From positions 74,058,028 through 74,122,027 of the forward strand of contig NC_088295.1 in the NCBI RefSeq assembly GCF_032854445.1: a stretch of 64,000 bases of DNA, read 5' to 3'. The notes under the pieces were generated by a model. The model did no database searches. It was not told where the DNA came from and saw only the letters and a list, made by a program, of their open reading frames with translations. The position numbers were made by a program, and so were the translations under genes. Source of the DNA: Liolophura sinensis (taxonomy: Eukaryota; Mollusca; Polyplacophora; Chitonida; Chitonidae). How positions within the stretch are numbered: the first letter of the stretch is position 1; every line of letters begins with the position of its first letter. Shown one piece after another: positions 52,834 to 64,000 of the stretch.

Positions 52834-54797
52834 AGGAAGACCTACCCCTGATGGGAGTTATAGTACTGGTGGAAGAAGACCTATTCCTGATGGGAGTTAT
52901 AGTACTGGTGGAAGAAGACCTACTCTTGATGGGAGTTATAATACTGGTGGAAGAAGACCTATTCCTGATCTGAGTTATACCACTGGCGGAAGAAGACCTT
53001 CTCTTGATGGTAGTTATAGTACTGGTGGAAGAAGACCTATTCCTGATGGGAGTTATATTACTGGTGGAAGAAGACCTACTCTTAATAGTAGTTATAGTAC
53101 TGGTGGAAGAAGACCTATTCCTGATCTGAGCTATACCACTGGTGGAAGAAGACCTACTCCTGATGGGAGTTATAGTACTGGTGGAAGAAGACCTACTCTT
53201 TATGGGAGTTATACACTGTTGGAAGAAGACCTACCCATGATGGGAGTTATAGTACTGGTGGAAGAAGACCTTCTCCTGATGGGAGTTTAATACTGGCGGA
53301 AAAAGACCTATTCCGGATCTGAGTTATGCCACTTGTGGAAAAAGACCTACTCTTATGGGAGTTATAATTCTGGTGGAAGAAGACCTATTCCTGATCTGAG
53401 TTATACAACTGGTGGAAGAAGACCTACCCCTGATGGGAGTTATAGTACTGGTGGAAGAAGACCTTTTCCTGATCTGAGTTATAGTACTGGTGGAAGAAGA
53501 CCTACTCTTGATGGTGAGTTATAGTACTGGTGGAAGAAGACCTATTCCTGATCTGAGTTATACAACTGGTGGAAGAAGACCTACCCCTAATGGCAGTTAT
53601 AGTACTGGTGGAATAAGGACCTATTCCTGATGGGAGTTATAGTACTGTTGGAAGAAGACCTACTCTTGATGGGAGTTATAATACTGGTGGAAGAAGACCT
53701 ATTCCTGATGGGAGTTATAGTACTGGTGGAAGAAGACCTACTCTTGATGGTAGTTATAGTACTGGTGGAAGAAGACCTATTCCTGATGGGAGTTATAGTA
53801 CTGGTGGAAGAAGACCTACTCTTGATGGGAGTTATAGTACTGGTGGAAGAAGACCTATTTCTGATGGGAGTTATAGTACTGGTGGAAGAAGACCTACTCT
53901 TGATGGGAGTTATAGTACTGGTGGAAGAAGACCTATTCCTGATGGGAGTTATAGTACTGGTGGAAGAAGACCTACTCTTGATGGGAGTTATAGTACTGGT
54001 TTAAGAAGACCTATTCCTGATCTGAGTTATACAACTGGTGGAAGAAGACCTACCTCTAATGGGACTTATAGTACTGGTGGAAGAAGACCTATTCCTGATG
54101 GGAGTTATACAACTGGTGGAAGAAGACCTACCCCTGATGGGAGTTATAGTACTGGTGGAAGAAGATCTATTCCTGATGGGAGTTATAGTACGGGTGGAAG
54201 AAGACCTACTCTTGATGAGAGTTATAGTATTGGTGGAAGAAGACCTATTCCTGATCTAAGTTATACAAACTGGTGGAAGAAGACCTATTCCTGATGGGAG
54301 TTATAGTACTGGTGGAAGAAGACCTACTCTTTATGGGAGTTTTACCACTGTTGGAGGAAGACCTATTCCAGATCTGAGTTATACCACTGGTGGAAGAAAC
54401 CTACCCTTGATGGGAGTTATAGTACTGGTGGAAGAAACCTACCCTTGATGGGAGTTATAGTACTGTGGAAGAAACCTACCCTTGATGGGAGTTATAGTAC
54501 TGGTGGAAGAAACTTACCCTTGATGGGAGTTATAGTACTGGTGGAAGAAGACCTATTCCTGATGGGAGTTGTACCACTGTTGGAAGAAGACCTACCCCTG
54601 ATGGGAGTTAGAGTACTGGTGGAAGAAGACCTATTCCTGATCTGAGTTATACCACTGGTGGAAGAAGACCTACTCTTGATGGGAGTTATACCACTAGTGG
54701 AAGAAGACATATTGCTGATGTGAGTAGTACCACTGGTAGGAGAAGACGGGAGTTATACCACTTGTGGAGAAAATCTACTCCTGATGGGGGTTATAAA
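52834..54797 (+). repeat. 39-bp satellite array B (about 50 units visible)
   Basis: Same 39-bp unit as array A. Its left end is hidden by the gap. Units at about 53630-54000 alternate regularly between PIP and PTL subtypes, giving a 78-bp dimeric period not dominant in array A. Several units near 54390-54520 have lost AGA or other bases (GGAAGAAACC). The degenerate right edge matches that of array A (CATATTGCTGATGTGAG), so the arrays share origin. Confidence 0.95.
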
Positions 54798-55090
54798 AGG
54801 TTAAAGCAGAAAGACTAGAACCAGAGGATCCACGACAGTTTAATAGTTGACAGGGCAAATTAAATGCTGAAATGGTAGTCACTTATGTATCACCTAGCAT
54901 ATGTATTACGTATTATTAGTTATAAAGGCAGTGGAGTTTATTGCGATTTTATTAGACAATACAGGTCAGAATTTGTCAAAATGATGTTGCTGTTGTGACT
55001 TTTAATATATAAATTATACGAAAATAATGCAAACTAACCCTCCCTCGGGGACACTTCCTTTGATAGAGTGTCCAGATTTTCTGGTTGTTC

Positions 55091-55180
55091 AGGCTGTTTT
55101 GGGAATTGGCCTTGCGATTATTGACCTGGAACTTTCATTTTAACTGACGGCTGGTATGGGAATGTCTGTTTCGACGCAAA
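55091..55180 (+). repeat. Dispersed repeat (family R1), in copy B
   Basis: Duplicate of the R1 copy at 48751-48840, nearly identical. Confidence 0.55.
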
Positions 55181-55245
55181 CATGTAAATTGCAGCCTAAC
55201 TTAGGATGGGACTTACAGAACTTGTGGAAATATAGAGGGACCGTA

Positions 55246-55292
55246 GGTTGTTGGAGGACCTTCCCACTTACGGCCGAAGAGGAAGCCAGGTA
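55246..55292 (-). mobile_element. SINE remnant left by deletion
   Basis: Only the GGAGGACCTTCCCACTTACG to AAGCCAGG end of the SINE at 49351-49523 remains, followed by the right target-duplication copy. The deletion joined CCGTA to the SINE body. Confidence 0.85.
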
Positions 55293-55861
55293 TAAGCAGG
55301 AATGAAGTATAAAGACTACAGAACATAGATTAAAATTACAGAAGCGACGGACAATATGATATTTGGAAAATTGTCACTCCTAATCGGTGAAACAAGGTCT
55401 ATTGTCATTTTACCTCCGTTAAGGTTTTATTTTAAATAAAGATTTTCATTTTATTTTGACTAAGGTCTACTTTTGTTAAGTTGTTCATGAAAAGTAAGCC
55501 CTAACCCAAATACCACGCAAACCTCATCAAATGGTGCGTGGTAAGTGCGTTGCACGTTAAAACTGAGCCAAAAACAATTTCCCTACCGAAAAGGGAAAAC
55601 TTAACAGGAGGCTATATAAAGCACACATTTAAGGCCAGCGGGTGCACACCATAACCTTTAGCGATGTCCCATGGACACTGACGTTGCAGGTTCGAATCAA
55701 GATCATTCAGCATGGTATTTCATGATGAAAATATTGATAATATAATTAACTTCATGCGCATTAAAGTAATTGCATTCGGCCAAAGAAACACGTCAGTTTA
55801 ATATCTCCAAATTTGTAATCTAAAAAGTCATACAATATGTGTTTGTCTCTGTTAAAGGCAA

Positions 55862-56113
55862 AGGCCACTCTAAAATGAAGTATATATCAGATGAAATACC
55901 AGTAAAAACTGTCCATTAAAACAGTTCGATTTATTTTAAACTTGTGGTAATAGATCAGATTCTGCGGTGGTCACTCGTAGCATTGTGGTGAGAAAGAGCC
56001 ACCACAAAATGGAATATTCAAATGCATTAAACAAACTGGTAACGAAAGCACAAATGCAACACTTTTCCTGGACAGTTTTTAATGGTCTTTCATCTGATAC
56101 ATACTTCATTTTA
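55862..56113. repeat. Foldback element, copy B (central deletion)
   Basis: Counterpart of the foldback at 50064-50491 with both 46-nt arms kept but the spacer shortened by 148 bp, bringing the arms closer together. Confidence 0.65.
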
Positions 56114-57359
56114 ATGTTTTATTTGTATATACATATTACATCTATCGTCTGGCCAAATTTCACAAAACTGCATCCAATACCTCTGATGTAAACATCGATA
56201 GGGCACCTTAATAAACGTTGTGAACTTGTCCAGGCGGATGTAGGTGTCCACACGAGGTAGCAACTTCGACGCACCTAGTACCATCGCAGACTCAGCTATC
56301 TGTCTTGAGTAATTCTTATTTCACTCTAATATCCTCTCATGATTTTATCAGGTATTTAGTTTAATGCGATTCCTGTTTCAAAATCACAAAATGCGTTACT
56401 TCTATAGATATTTTCAACATAGTGCTTTACTTAAAAACAATCCTGAACTTCGATCTCCCTGTTGCTCACAAGAATGCAATCCCATGAATTATGTCGTATA
56501 TTTGATGAAGTAAGAAATGCTTATCTTTCTATATTTTTTGACTTTCAGATTGGGAAAATTTTTACAATAACCACATAACGAAGAAAAGGCACACATATTC
56601 AGCGTATGCTTAGGGTATAGCATGATATGTGCGTAAAGAGCCAGTGCGTTTATTGTCTCTCTCTACTGCTAGTTTTAGTGACACAGAATCAGCCTAAATT
56701 CATAATGTCTCCCACCTGTTATGAAAACGATTTACCTCCCCTTTAGCCAAGAGATAAAACGAATAAACTAATAAAAAACAAACCTTTGCATTGTTCTCCT
56801 TAACCTCCAGTCTATAAATTAGACTGGTTGTGATGAAGATGGCTTCGTGATGAAAACTCTGTCTATTCATTTACCTTTTGGCCGATTTGAATAAATAATA
56901 GGGGTTAGTTTTTACTTCTTATTCTCAGCGCAATACTACAAGAGCACAGCGCTTGATTTATGGCCGATGAGTGTGGTGTAAGACAATGGGAAGAGTTTCT
57001 AATTTGCAACCAATTGACATCTGATCTGAGAGGAGAATATCTTTATTCATGTTCATGGACCACTACTTCCTCCCATCTAATTAATGACTTTAGCTTGATT
57101 TATGATTCACTTTGACGAAACAGAGCTAAATATCACACAATCTGAAGATATAAGGTTGCAGGCGGGGTGGGATTAAAACTGTGAAAGTCACGTTTCCTCA
57201 GCCACATGTGCACAGCGGATTATTCCTCGTTTTACCGTTACACTGACATTCTTTGTAACTCTCTAGCTCCGATCGACACAAATCTGCCAGCTAGAGATTG
57301 ACAGGTGGTATTGTGCACTGGAGTTTTACTGATTCGCCACAAACTGGAGACAACATGTA

Positions 57360-57440
57360 ATCTATGCGTGAAAACAGGTATTCGTATACCAGTCGTTAAC
57401 CAATAACTATGTTCCAGGTCAATAATCGCAAGGGTTACTA
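57360..57440 (-). repeat. Dispersed repeat (family R1), in copy B
   Basis: Duplicate of 51740-51820. The open frame is preserved, with Ala to Thr in WLTTGIR. Confidence 0.55.
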
Positions 57441-57632
57441 ATACAAGGTTCGCACACAGTTGGCAAATATACGGGTGTAACACATACCAAGCTTTACATT
57501 AACTACCTATTCATGTATATTTCTGGTCGATTTTGTTACAACAATTTAGGTCATAACAATATTGTTTATCTGAAATATAGCCTGGAAAACCTTGACACAT
57601 TTTACATACCTCGTGAAGTGTCTGTATGTATT

Positions 57633-57874
57633 ATTTATTTATTTATTTATTTGATTGGTGTTTTAGGTCGTACTCAAGAATAATTCACTTATATGACGGC
57701 GGCCAGCTTTATGGTGGGAGGAAACCGGGCAGAGCCCGTGGGAAACCATGACCATTCACGGGTTACTCCTACGTAAGGCCGAAGAGGAAGGCAGCGTGAG
57801 CTGGACTTGAACTCACCGCGACCGCATTGGTGCCAGGCTCCTGGGTCATTACGCCTCTCTGGTACGGAGGCCCC
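57633..57874 (-). mobile_element. tRNA-derived SINE, copy B, with TSD
   Basis: Duplicate of the SINE at 52013-52267 with the same 11-bp target duplication (57622-57632 and 57875-57885). A small deletion removes part of the box A region, so this copy should be inactive. Confidence 0.92.
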
Positions 57875-58579
57875 CTGTATGTATTTTTACTTCCAAGATC
57901 ATAAACTTTTTTTAACTGGTTTAACCAGAAGGCTTTATATGTTTTAATTTTTTAATATTTACAGGAAACCACTCTGTGACAATTCCAATTGTTGGTGCGA
58001 CATTTTTTCCAGGGAGTAAATATTCCCTTTGTACCAGTATTACTGCACAACATATTGATGATATTGGGTTAAATTGCTGCTTCTGCTTTGATGTAAATCG
58101 ACCCATTTCTGTAACATTTAATCTCAGAGGTGTCGAAACAGATCATTCAATAGGACTTAGCCAGTCCGTAATGGGCATTATAGCCTAGGTGGCCATCAAC
58201 AGAATGTCTTCAAGCTTGTGAGATGAAAGACATGTTCATAAGTATTTATTTACTATTTTGTTTTCACTTTCATAAGATGGATTAATTTCAAATGTAATGA
58301 CCCTGAAAGAAGTTGCTGCTTGACACAGTGGTTTTTTATGGTCATATACTGACGAGATTCCTTGGCTCATATCTAGGTGGGTTAATCAGAGATGAGTTTC
58401 TGTATGCTAGTGCAGTATTTATTTATTACGTCATTATGGCCTAATTTGCATAATACGCAGAGTACTCGACAGTGCATACCCGTAGGTCTTCAGCATTACA
58501 GAAGGAAAAATTGAAGTCCATGGAAGACGAGTCGTCTAGAACATGCCTTGCGTCTTTACAACATCATGACCTGTAACGT

Positions 58580-58632
58580 CATTATTGGCTGACGGCTGGC
58601 ATATGGATGTCTGTTTCAAAGCATAGATTCAC
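58580..58632 (+). repeat. Dispersed repeat (family R1), short fragment
   Basis: Reads YWLTAGIWMSVSKHRF in one frame, aligned to YWLTAGIRMPVFTHRL of the 51.7-kb copy. It lies outside the duplicated block, so it is an independent copy. Confidence 0.55.
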
Positions 58633-60107
58633 AATCCACGGATAAACAAACATGCAGGATCCATACTTTTATAATAAATAGATTTCTTTCATCGTTGTCG
58701 TTGGGAGTTAATGAGTAAATTAAGGAGACGAGGCAAAGCCTGAGATATACTCACGACAAGCAAGTTTCTTTTGAGGAAGAAAAGGGGGTGGGGGGCATGT
58801 CTTTGTGGCCTTTTAGATAATCTTTTTTAGTATTGGTGATGATTTTAACACCAGGTGCTACACGGCCACTTCAAAATTAACAAGTTCATCTTGGATAGCT
58901 CGAATTCCAGGTTGGTTGATCGATCTTGTTCCGTCACATATAGATTTGGGGCGATGTGGCTGAAATGTTACCGACGTGCCGTTAAGCCACAATCATTCAT
59001 TCACGTTCATGCATCTCACTCCTTCTACAAAGACATGTAGTTGTTTGGGATCAGCACATTTTTTGCCAGAACTAGGAAATTTCATCAGGTTTGTCAGATA
59101 CCAAGTTATAGCAGCGATGCTTGTTTCCTGACACCTCGCAGTTCCCTGCATCGCTGTGTTGTCTTTTGCCCTAGGAATAATGAAGTATAGTATGCATTGT
59201 CAGTGGTTTGATATCGCTAGTTTAGCAGCTTGATTCACATTAGCTGCCAAAACATAGTTTAGACATCCTTGGTTTGATTTGTATTTTTTTACACATTCCT
59301 TTGGAAACTTCATAATGTATGTATATGATTAGATTTACCATTAGAAGGCTTGATAGATGTAGATTATCTGAATGGTTTTAGACATATCCTCCCTGTGTAT
59401 ATATAAATTCGTACTAGTCATGACAAGAAGATAGTGTGGTATGTTTATACATTTAGTCATACTTGTGACATACTAGTCAGAAACGGTGCTGGACAATTGA
59501 GAAAAAAGACAGTTACACAAGCAATTTTGCACTATTGCACGATGTCATTGCCTTGCAGGAACTGTGAACATCCAATGGAGAAGACAGAACACATTGTTTT
59601 GTTGATGAGGCATCATGTATTATCAAACACGAAAATTTCTGCAATTAATATTTCGGAAAGCCGAAAAACTATAGTGCTATATTTATCACTATTTCACCAG
59701 GGCTAAACCATGCATATAAATACAAAAACACTTGCCTTCGTGAATTCGTTCAATCCTAAACAACCCAATCTAAAACTTACTTGACAGAACGCATTCACTA
59801 TAAGTCCACAGTTGACATTATCAAAAAAAATGAAGTCTTCATATAAGGTATTTCATTGGACGGTAAAACTTATTCAGTCTGAAAGAGATTCCTTGAGACG
59901 CCGTTTATAACAGTTAATTTCTCGAAAGGATTATACAATAATCTGATTAATTATGAATCATTAAAATGCGTAGAAACAACAACTTAAATTTTGTTATTTT
60001 TGTTATAAATTATTAAAGATGAACTTTTGAATATCTATACATAAAACAGTTTACTCTGAAACCAAAGTACATGCAATTATCAGTCGAAAACAATATATCA
60101 GTTCGAA

Positions 60108-60174
60108 TGCGCAGCCTTCTAGTGGTTAAATGCGTTGGCCTATCACTCAAAGCCTGGGTTCAATACCCGCCATG
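60108..60174 (+). repeat. tRNA-like sequence, probable SINE head
   Basis: Box A-like TAGTGGTTAAATGCGTTGG and box B GGGTTCAATACCC at tRNA spacing, the latter with a paired T-arm. The acceptor ends do not pair well and the sequence runs into non-tRNA DNA, so a SINE head or tRNA pseudogene is favoured over an active tRNA. Confidence 0.45.
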
Positions 60175-60763
60175 GACAAGACATTTATAGATTCCACACC
60201 ACTAAGACTACTTGCTGGGCATTGGGAACTATAAGAGATCCACGACACCGGTGTGATCGTTTCGCGGTGTACTTGTTTTCCACCAGTACAGTCTGCGTAA
60301 CAGCACGCCACAACATTTCTCAAAAATCTAAGTGCATTGGATAAGTGCAGTAAAATGGCAGCAGATGTCATTTATCAGACATAAAATACCATTTTTCCGT
60401 TATTATAGGAGGAGAACAAACTAAAGGACTCAAAACTGTATCTTGTTGGATTCAGGCAGTTGTGGCCATTGCCTGCTTTTCGGTTTTCTTAATTAAGCTT
60501 ATTGCGCATTTTTGTGTATATTTTTTTCTTTTCTTGTCCCATGCAGCATGACGAAAGACGAAATAATTACCATAACAACATCGATTATAGCTCTTTTTTA
60601 CATCACATGGAATAACTATCATATACTTCAGGAGACTAATTGTCAAAGGTCTATTAACATAAAATCTGGCGAAGGCAAATCCTCATGTTTATTTAGTGTG
60701 TTTCTGTCAGTATAAAATGTGATACCTGGTCCCTGAATTTTGTGTTTATCATGAACTTAAATG

Positions 60764-60990
60764 CATGTATTTATGTGATTGATGTTCAAAGCCATACTCA
60801 AGAATATGTCACTTATATCACGAGAGTCAGGTTAATAAATGGAGGAAACCGGACCGGCCAGAGGAAACCGGGCTAGCCTGGGGAAAACGGAGTGCCCGGA
60901 GCAACCCACCCAGCTTCGCCATGTACCTAGTAAATCTCAAGACGCAGGTGAAGAGGCGAGAGCTGGATTCGATCTCACCATCTCGTTATA
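60764..60990 (-). mobile_element. tRNA-derived SINE, divergent subfamily
   Basis: Shares GTATTTATGTGATTGATG and CTCAAGAATATGTCACTTAT with the main family. It differs in the centre, where GGAGGAAACCGG is repeated. Box B GATCGAATC is readable on the minus strand near 60967-60976. Confidence 0.75.
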
Positions 60991-62645
60991 AATAATATGT
61001 CCATCACAGTACTTATCATAGTTTATAAGGCTGACCTAAGGATCGATCTAGATGACAGTGCACCGCGTGTTAAGCCAGGTTTTTAGACGTTACACAGATG
61101 TTTCACTGTAGCGAGAAGTTAAGGACCCCACCCTATTCCCCCTCGCTGTGTTACCACCATCCCGACCCTCGCGACCGCCAAATCCAGAAAAGCGGTCAGG
61201 CCGGGAATAAGTTTGCATTCTATTCTATGTCCACTCTGGTACTCATTTATCAACCTGATTTTGATAATTGATTATCCAATATAACGGTGAATCAACTATG
61301 ATATGGCTCGTCACAAGATGACAGATGTCTCTGCATGACGCAACGTGTGTAAGTGTACGTATGTATAAGTTTTGTCCCCATTGCCTAAGATAAAACGCCG
61401 CCATTACCGACAGTCTTCAAGTCACGTCAAACTTGTGATGGAGAACGTTGGTAAGCGATAAGACTTGGCTGGCTTACGATGAAGACCACCATCATGTATT
61501 ACTCTGGAGATTAATTGATCATTTCTCGCGATAGATCAGCACACTTCCAATAAATTTTCTATTGGTATTGTTCTTCAGGCGCCATAACGTTACCTGGGAA
61601 ATTCTAACAAAGCTGCTCACTAGTTGTTATAATGGATATATAATCCCCAATACATTTACTTTATATGTGTCATTTTCCACCTGATTTCAAAACGGATATT
61701 TGCGATATAGTGTAACGATAATGCACACAAGGGTCAAGGGAGCAAATGGAAATCGCATTTTTCAAGGTAAATTATGCATCTAGTGACTTCGTCGTAAGAG
61801 ACAAACTGTCACCTATATTAAATCCTCAATATATATTCTTTTATATCGATTGGTATAAATGAAACGATACTTTCGGTGCATAGGGTAATGAAAGCGAGAA
61901 ATTATTTTTTCTATCTAAATATTAGGCGTTTTTATCTGTGCTATATCTATTTGGGTATGATGGAAATTTAATTTTACCATTATTATATGTGCTACACGCA
62001 TTTTTGTGTTTGCATACCAAGCAACCACGGGATTTTAACACAAAGACCGATTGGGAGAAAGGCTTCACTAAGCAACCGTCCAACGTTTTCATGAAGGAAT
62101 TGAAAACAGAGAAACGAGAGGTGGGTTTGAACTTCTGGTCTGTATAAAAGTTTTTTGTCACCATGCAGTGCAACTTGCATTTGTATATTGCATTTTGCGG
62201 GCGGGATTCACGCTCATCCTTGATGAGTGTCCCTTTAAATACATAAACTTATACTTTGCTATTGTAACGTACTTGCACACACAGGACTTTCCATTCCAGA
62301 GCAGAAAACGGTTGAATACAGCGGAGCTGTTCAGATTGCAGTAAACACAGTTTTTCAGTTGTAACGCAGGAGTGCATTTGTGGACAAACACATATTAAGA
62401 TAAAAGCACCTCTTTGTTAAAAATTCACTGGTCACCACTCATTAGTCAGTCTGTTCTCTGCATCTTTGGACATACTAAAATATTTACGACACATTGTGCT
62501 GCAGATGATAGCCAAAACGATTAAAGAAGTCATGTAACGTTTCTGCAGTACTGTTTATACATAAGAGAGGCCAGTCACACGTGACTTAAACATCAACGTG
62601 CATATACGTATGTTACATTTTACTAGTCATTACTAAAGTACTAGC
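60991..62645. other. Intergenic DNA, nothing recognised
   Basis: No gene, RNA or repeat family identified. A C-rich, GC-richer patch lies at about 61120-61200. Confidence 0.5.
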
Positions 62646-62657
62646 ATAATAGTGTTA

Positions 62658-62790
62658 TGTTTATTTATTTATTTATTTATGTATTTTATTTATCTATTTG
62701 ATTGGTGTTTTACGGCGTACTCAAGAATACTTCTCTTATACGACGGCGGCCACCGTTATGGTGGGAGGAAACTGGGCAGAGCCTGGGGGA
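62658..62790 (-). mobile_element. tRNA-derived SINE, 5'-truncated, probable TSD
   Basis: Main SINE family with a long TTTATT tail, the GGCGGCCACCGTTATGG block and GGGCAGAGCCTGGGGG, then an abrupt end. Flanked by ATAATAGTGTTA (62646-62657) and ATAATTGTGTTA (62791-62802), 11 of 12 matching. Confidence 0.88.
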
Positions 62791-62879
62791 ATAATTGTGT
62801 TACAATACTGAAAACTACGATATCTGGTACTTAAGTGCCACTACAGGCATAAAAACAGAAAGTCGTTAATACAACACTA

Positions 62880-63985
62880 TCATAGGTATATTATACTACC
62901 AAGAAATATGCTATATGTCGTTACTAAAGTACTGTTATGAGTATGTTATACTACCAAGAAGTACGCTAAACTCGTTACTAAAGTACTGTTATGAGTATGT
63001 TATACTACCAAGAAGTACGCTAAAGCCGTTACTAAAGTACTATTATGAGTATGTTTAACTACCAAGAAGTACGCTAAAGTCGTTACTAAAGTACTATTAT
63101 GTGTTATACTATCAAGAAGTACGCTAAAGTCGTTACTAGAGTACTACTATGAGTATATTGAACTACCAAGAAGTACGCTAAAGTCGTTACTAAAGTACTA
63201 TTATGTGTTATACTACCAAGAAGAACGCTAAAGTCGTTACTAGAGTACTATTATGAGTATGTTGAACTACCAAGAAGTATGTGAATGTTGTCACTAAAGC
63301 ACTAATATGAGTATGTTATACTACCAAGAAGTACGCTAAAGTCGCTTCTAAAGTACTATTATGTGTTATACTACCAAGAAGAACGCTAAAGTCGTTACTA
63401 GAGTACTATTATGAGTATATTGAACTACCAAGAAGTACGCTAAAGTCGTTACTAAAGTACTATTATGAGTATGTTATACTACCAAGAAGTACGCTAAAGT
63501 CGTTACTAAAGCACTATTATGTGTTATACTACCAAGAAGAACGCTAAAGTCGTTACTAGAGTACTATTATGAGTATATTGAACTACCAAGAAGTACGCTA
63601 AAGTCGTTACTAGAGTACTATTATGATTATGTTGAACTACCAAGAAGTATGTGAATGTTGTTACTAAAGTACTAGTATGAGTATATTGAGCTACCAAGAA
63701 GTACGCTAAAATCATTACTAAAGTACTATTATGAGTATGTTATACTACCAAGAAGTACGCTAAAGTCATTACTAAAGTACCATTATGAGCATGTTTAACT
63801 ACCAAGAAGTATGTGAATGTTGTTACTAAAGTACTAGTATGAGTATATTGAACTACCAAGAAGTACGCTAAAATCATTACTAAAGTACCATTATGAGCAT
63901 GTTTAACTACCAAGAAGTACGCTAAAGTCGTTACTAAAGTACTATTATGATTATGTTGAACTACCAAGAAGTACGCAAGAGTCTA
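62880..63985 (+). repeat. 54/48-bp tandem array (about 20 units)
   Basis: Units begin CTACCAAGAAGTACGCTAAA, continue GTCGTTACTAAAGTACTA and end TTATGAGTATGTTATA (54 bp). A 48-bp subtype lacks six bases (TTATGTGTTATA). A third variant has TATGTGAATGTTGT in place of TACGCTAAAGTCGT. The three subtypes recur in similar order, suggesting higher-order copying. Both lengths are multiples of 3, so minus-strand open frames (63524-63967) are by-products. The array thins out just before the window end. Confidence 0.93.
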
Positions 63986-64000
63986 AAGTACTTCAAGCAC

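Larger units (their letters stand above)
54798..58212 (+). repeat. Segmental duplication, flank copy B
   Basis: Second copy of the 48428-52582 flank with few base differences in the parts compared. It lacks about 576 bp (equivalent of about 48905-49480, including most of one SINE), 148 bp (between GTC repeats at 50199 and 50347) and about 30 bp near 54853. It keeps 18 bp absent from copy A near 58136-58154. Homology stops at about 58212. No gene recognised. Confidence 0.92.
58213..60763. other. Intergenic DNA right of the duplication
   Basis: No gene recognised. Contains an R1 fragment and a tRNA-like sequence, listed separately. Otherwise AT-rich and featureless. Confidence 0.5.

Noticed and set aside
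63524-63967. Minus-strand open frames in the 54/48-bp array
   Set aside because: By-product of a repeat length divisible by 3, with no non-repetitive coding sequence.

Overview
The window is a stretch of an animal Hox cluster, most likely from a mollusc or another lophotrochozoan such as a brachiopod. The one gene I can support is a two-exon Hox5/Sex combs reduced (Scr) gene on the + strand. Exon 1 (14295-14859) carries the Hox N-terminal motif and the YPWM motif. Exon 2 (29633-29928) carries a complete Scr-class homeodomain. They join through a phase-1 intron of 14,773 bp into a predicted 286-residue protein. The homeodomain type, the very large intron and the tRNA-derived SINEs of a kind common in molluscs are the basis for the taxonomic guess. 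Species cannot be told from the sequence alone.

Region by region: 1-13979 is upstream intergenic DNA in which I see no coding gene and no SINE. It holds several GC-richer islands with regulatory-looking motif arrangements (paired TTTATGGC sites, a cluster of AGGTCA half-sites). 13980-14294 is the proximal promoter and 5' leader. The first 11 kb of the intron is also free of SINEs and contains a second nested inverted TTTATGGC arrangement. SINE insertions begin at about 26.1 kb and continue to the end of the window. Several are proven insertions, because target-site duplications flank them.

The right-hand half is repeat-dominated. A 7.2-kb tandem array of a 39-bp unit (41268-48427) is followed by about 4.2 kb of unique-looking flank, a 200-N assembly gap, a shorter array of the same 39-bp unit (52834-54797) and a second copy of the flank with deletions. 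The array-plus-flank module is therefore present twice, either as a true segmental duplication or as two haplotypes joined in the assembly. Inside the flank are a foldback element and a dispersed repeat with coding-like conservation, both also found elsewhere in the window. The window ends in a second, unrelated tandem array (54/48-bp unit, from about 62.88 kb).

Biologically, Scr/Hox5 is a DNA-binding transcription factor that patterns the anterior trunk/foot-head territory. Everything else here is its regulatory landscape, or DNA accumulated on its 3' side, where Dfd/Hox4 and mir-10 would be expected in a standard cluster but are not visible. No previously undescribed gene system could be demonstrated. 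The most novel-looking items are the 39-bp satellite with higher-order structure inside a Hox cluster, the foldback and coding-like dispersed repeats, and the paired caudal/Hox-type sites upstream of and inside Scr.
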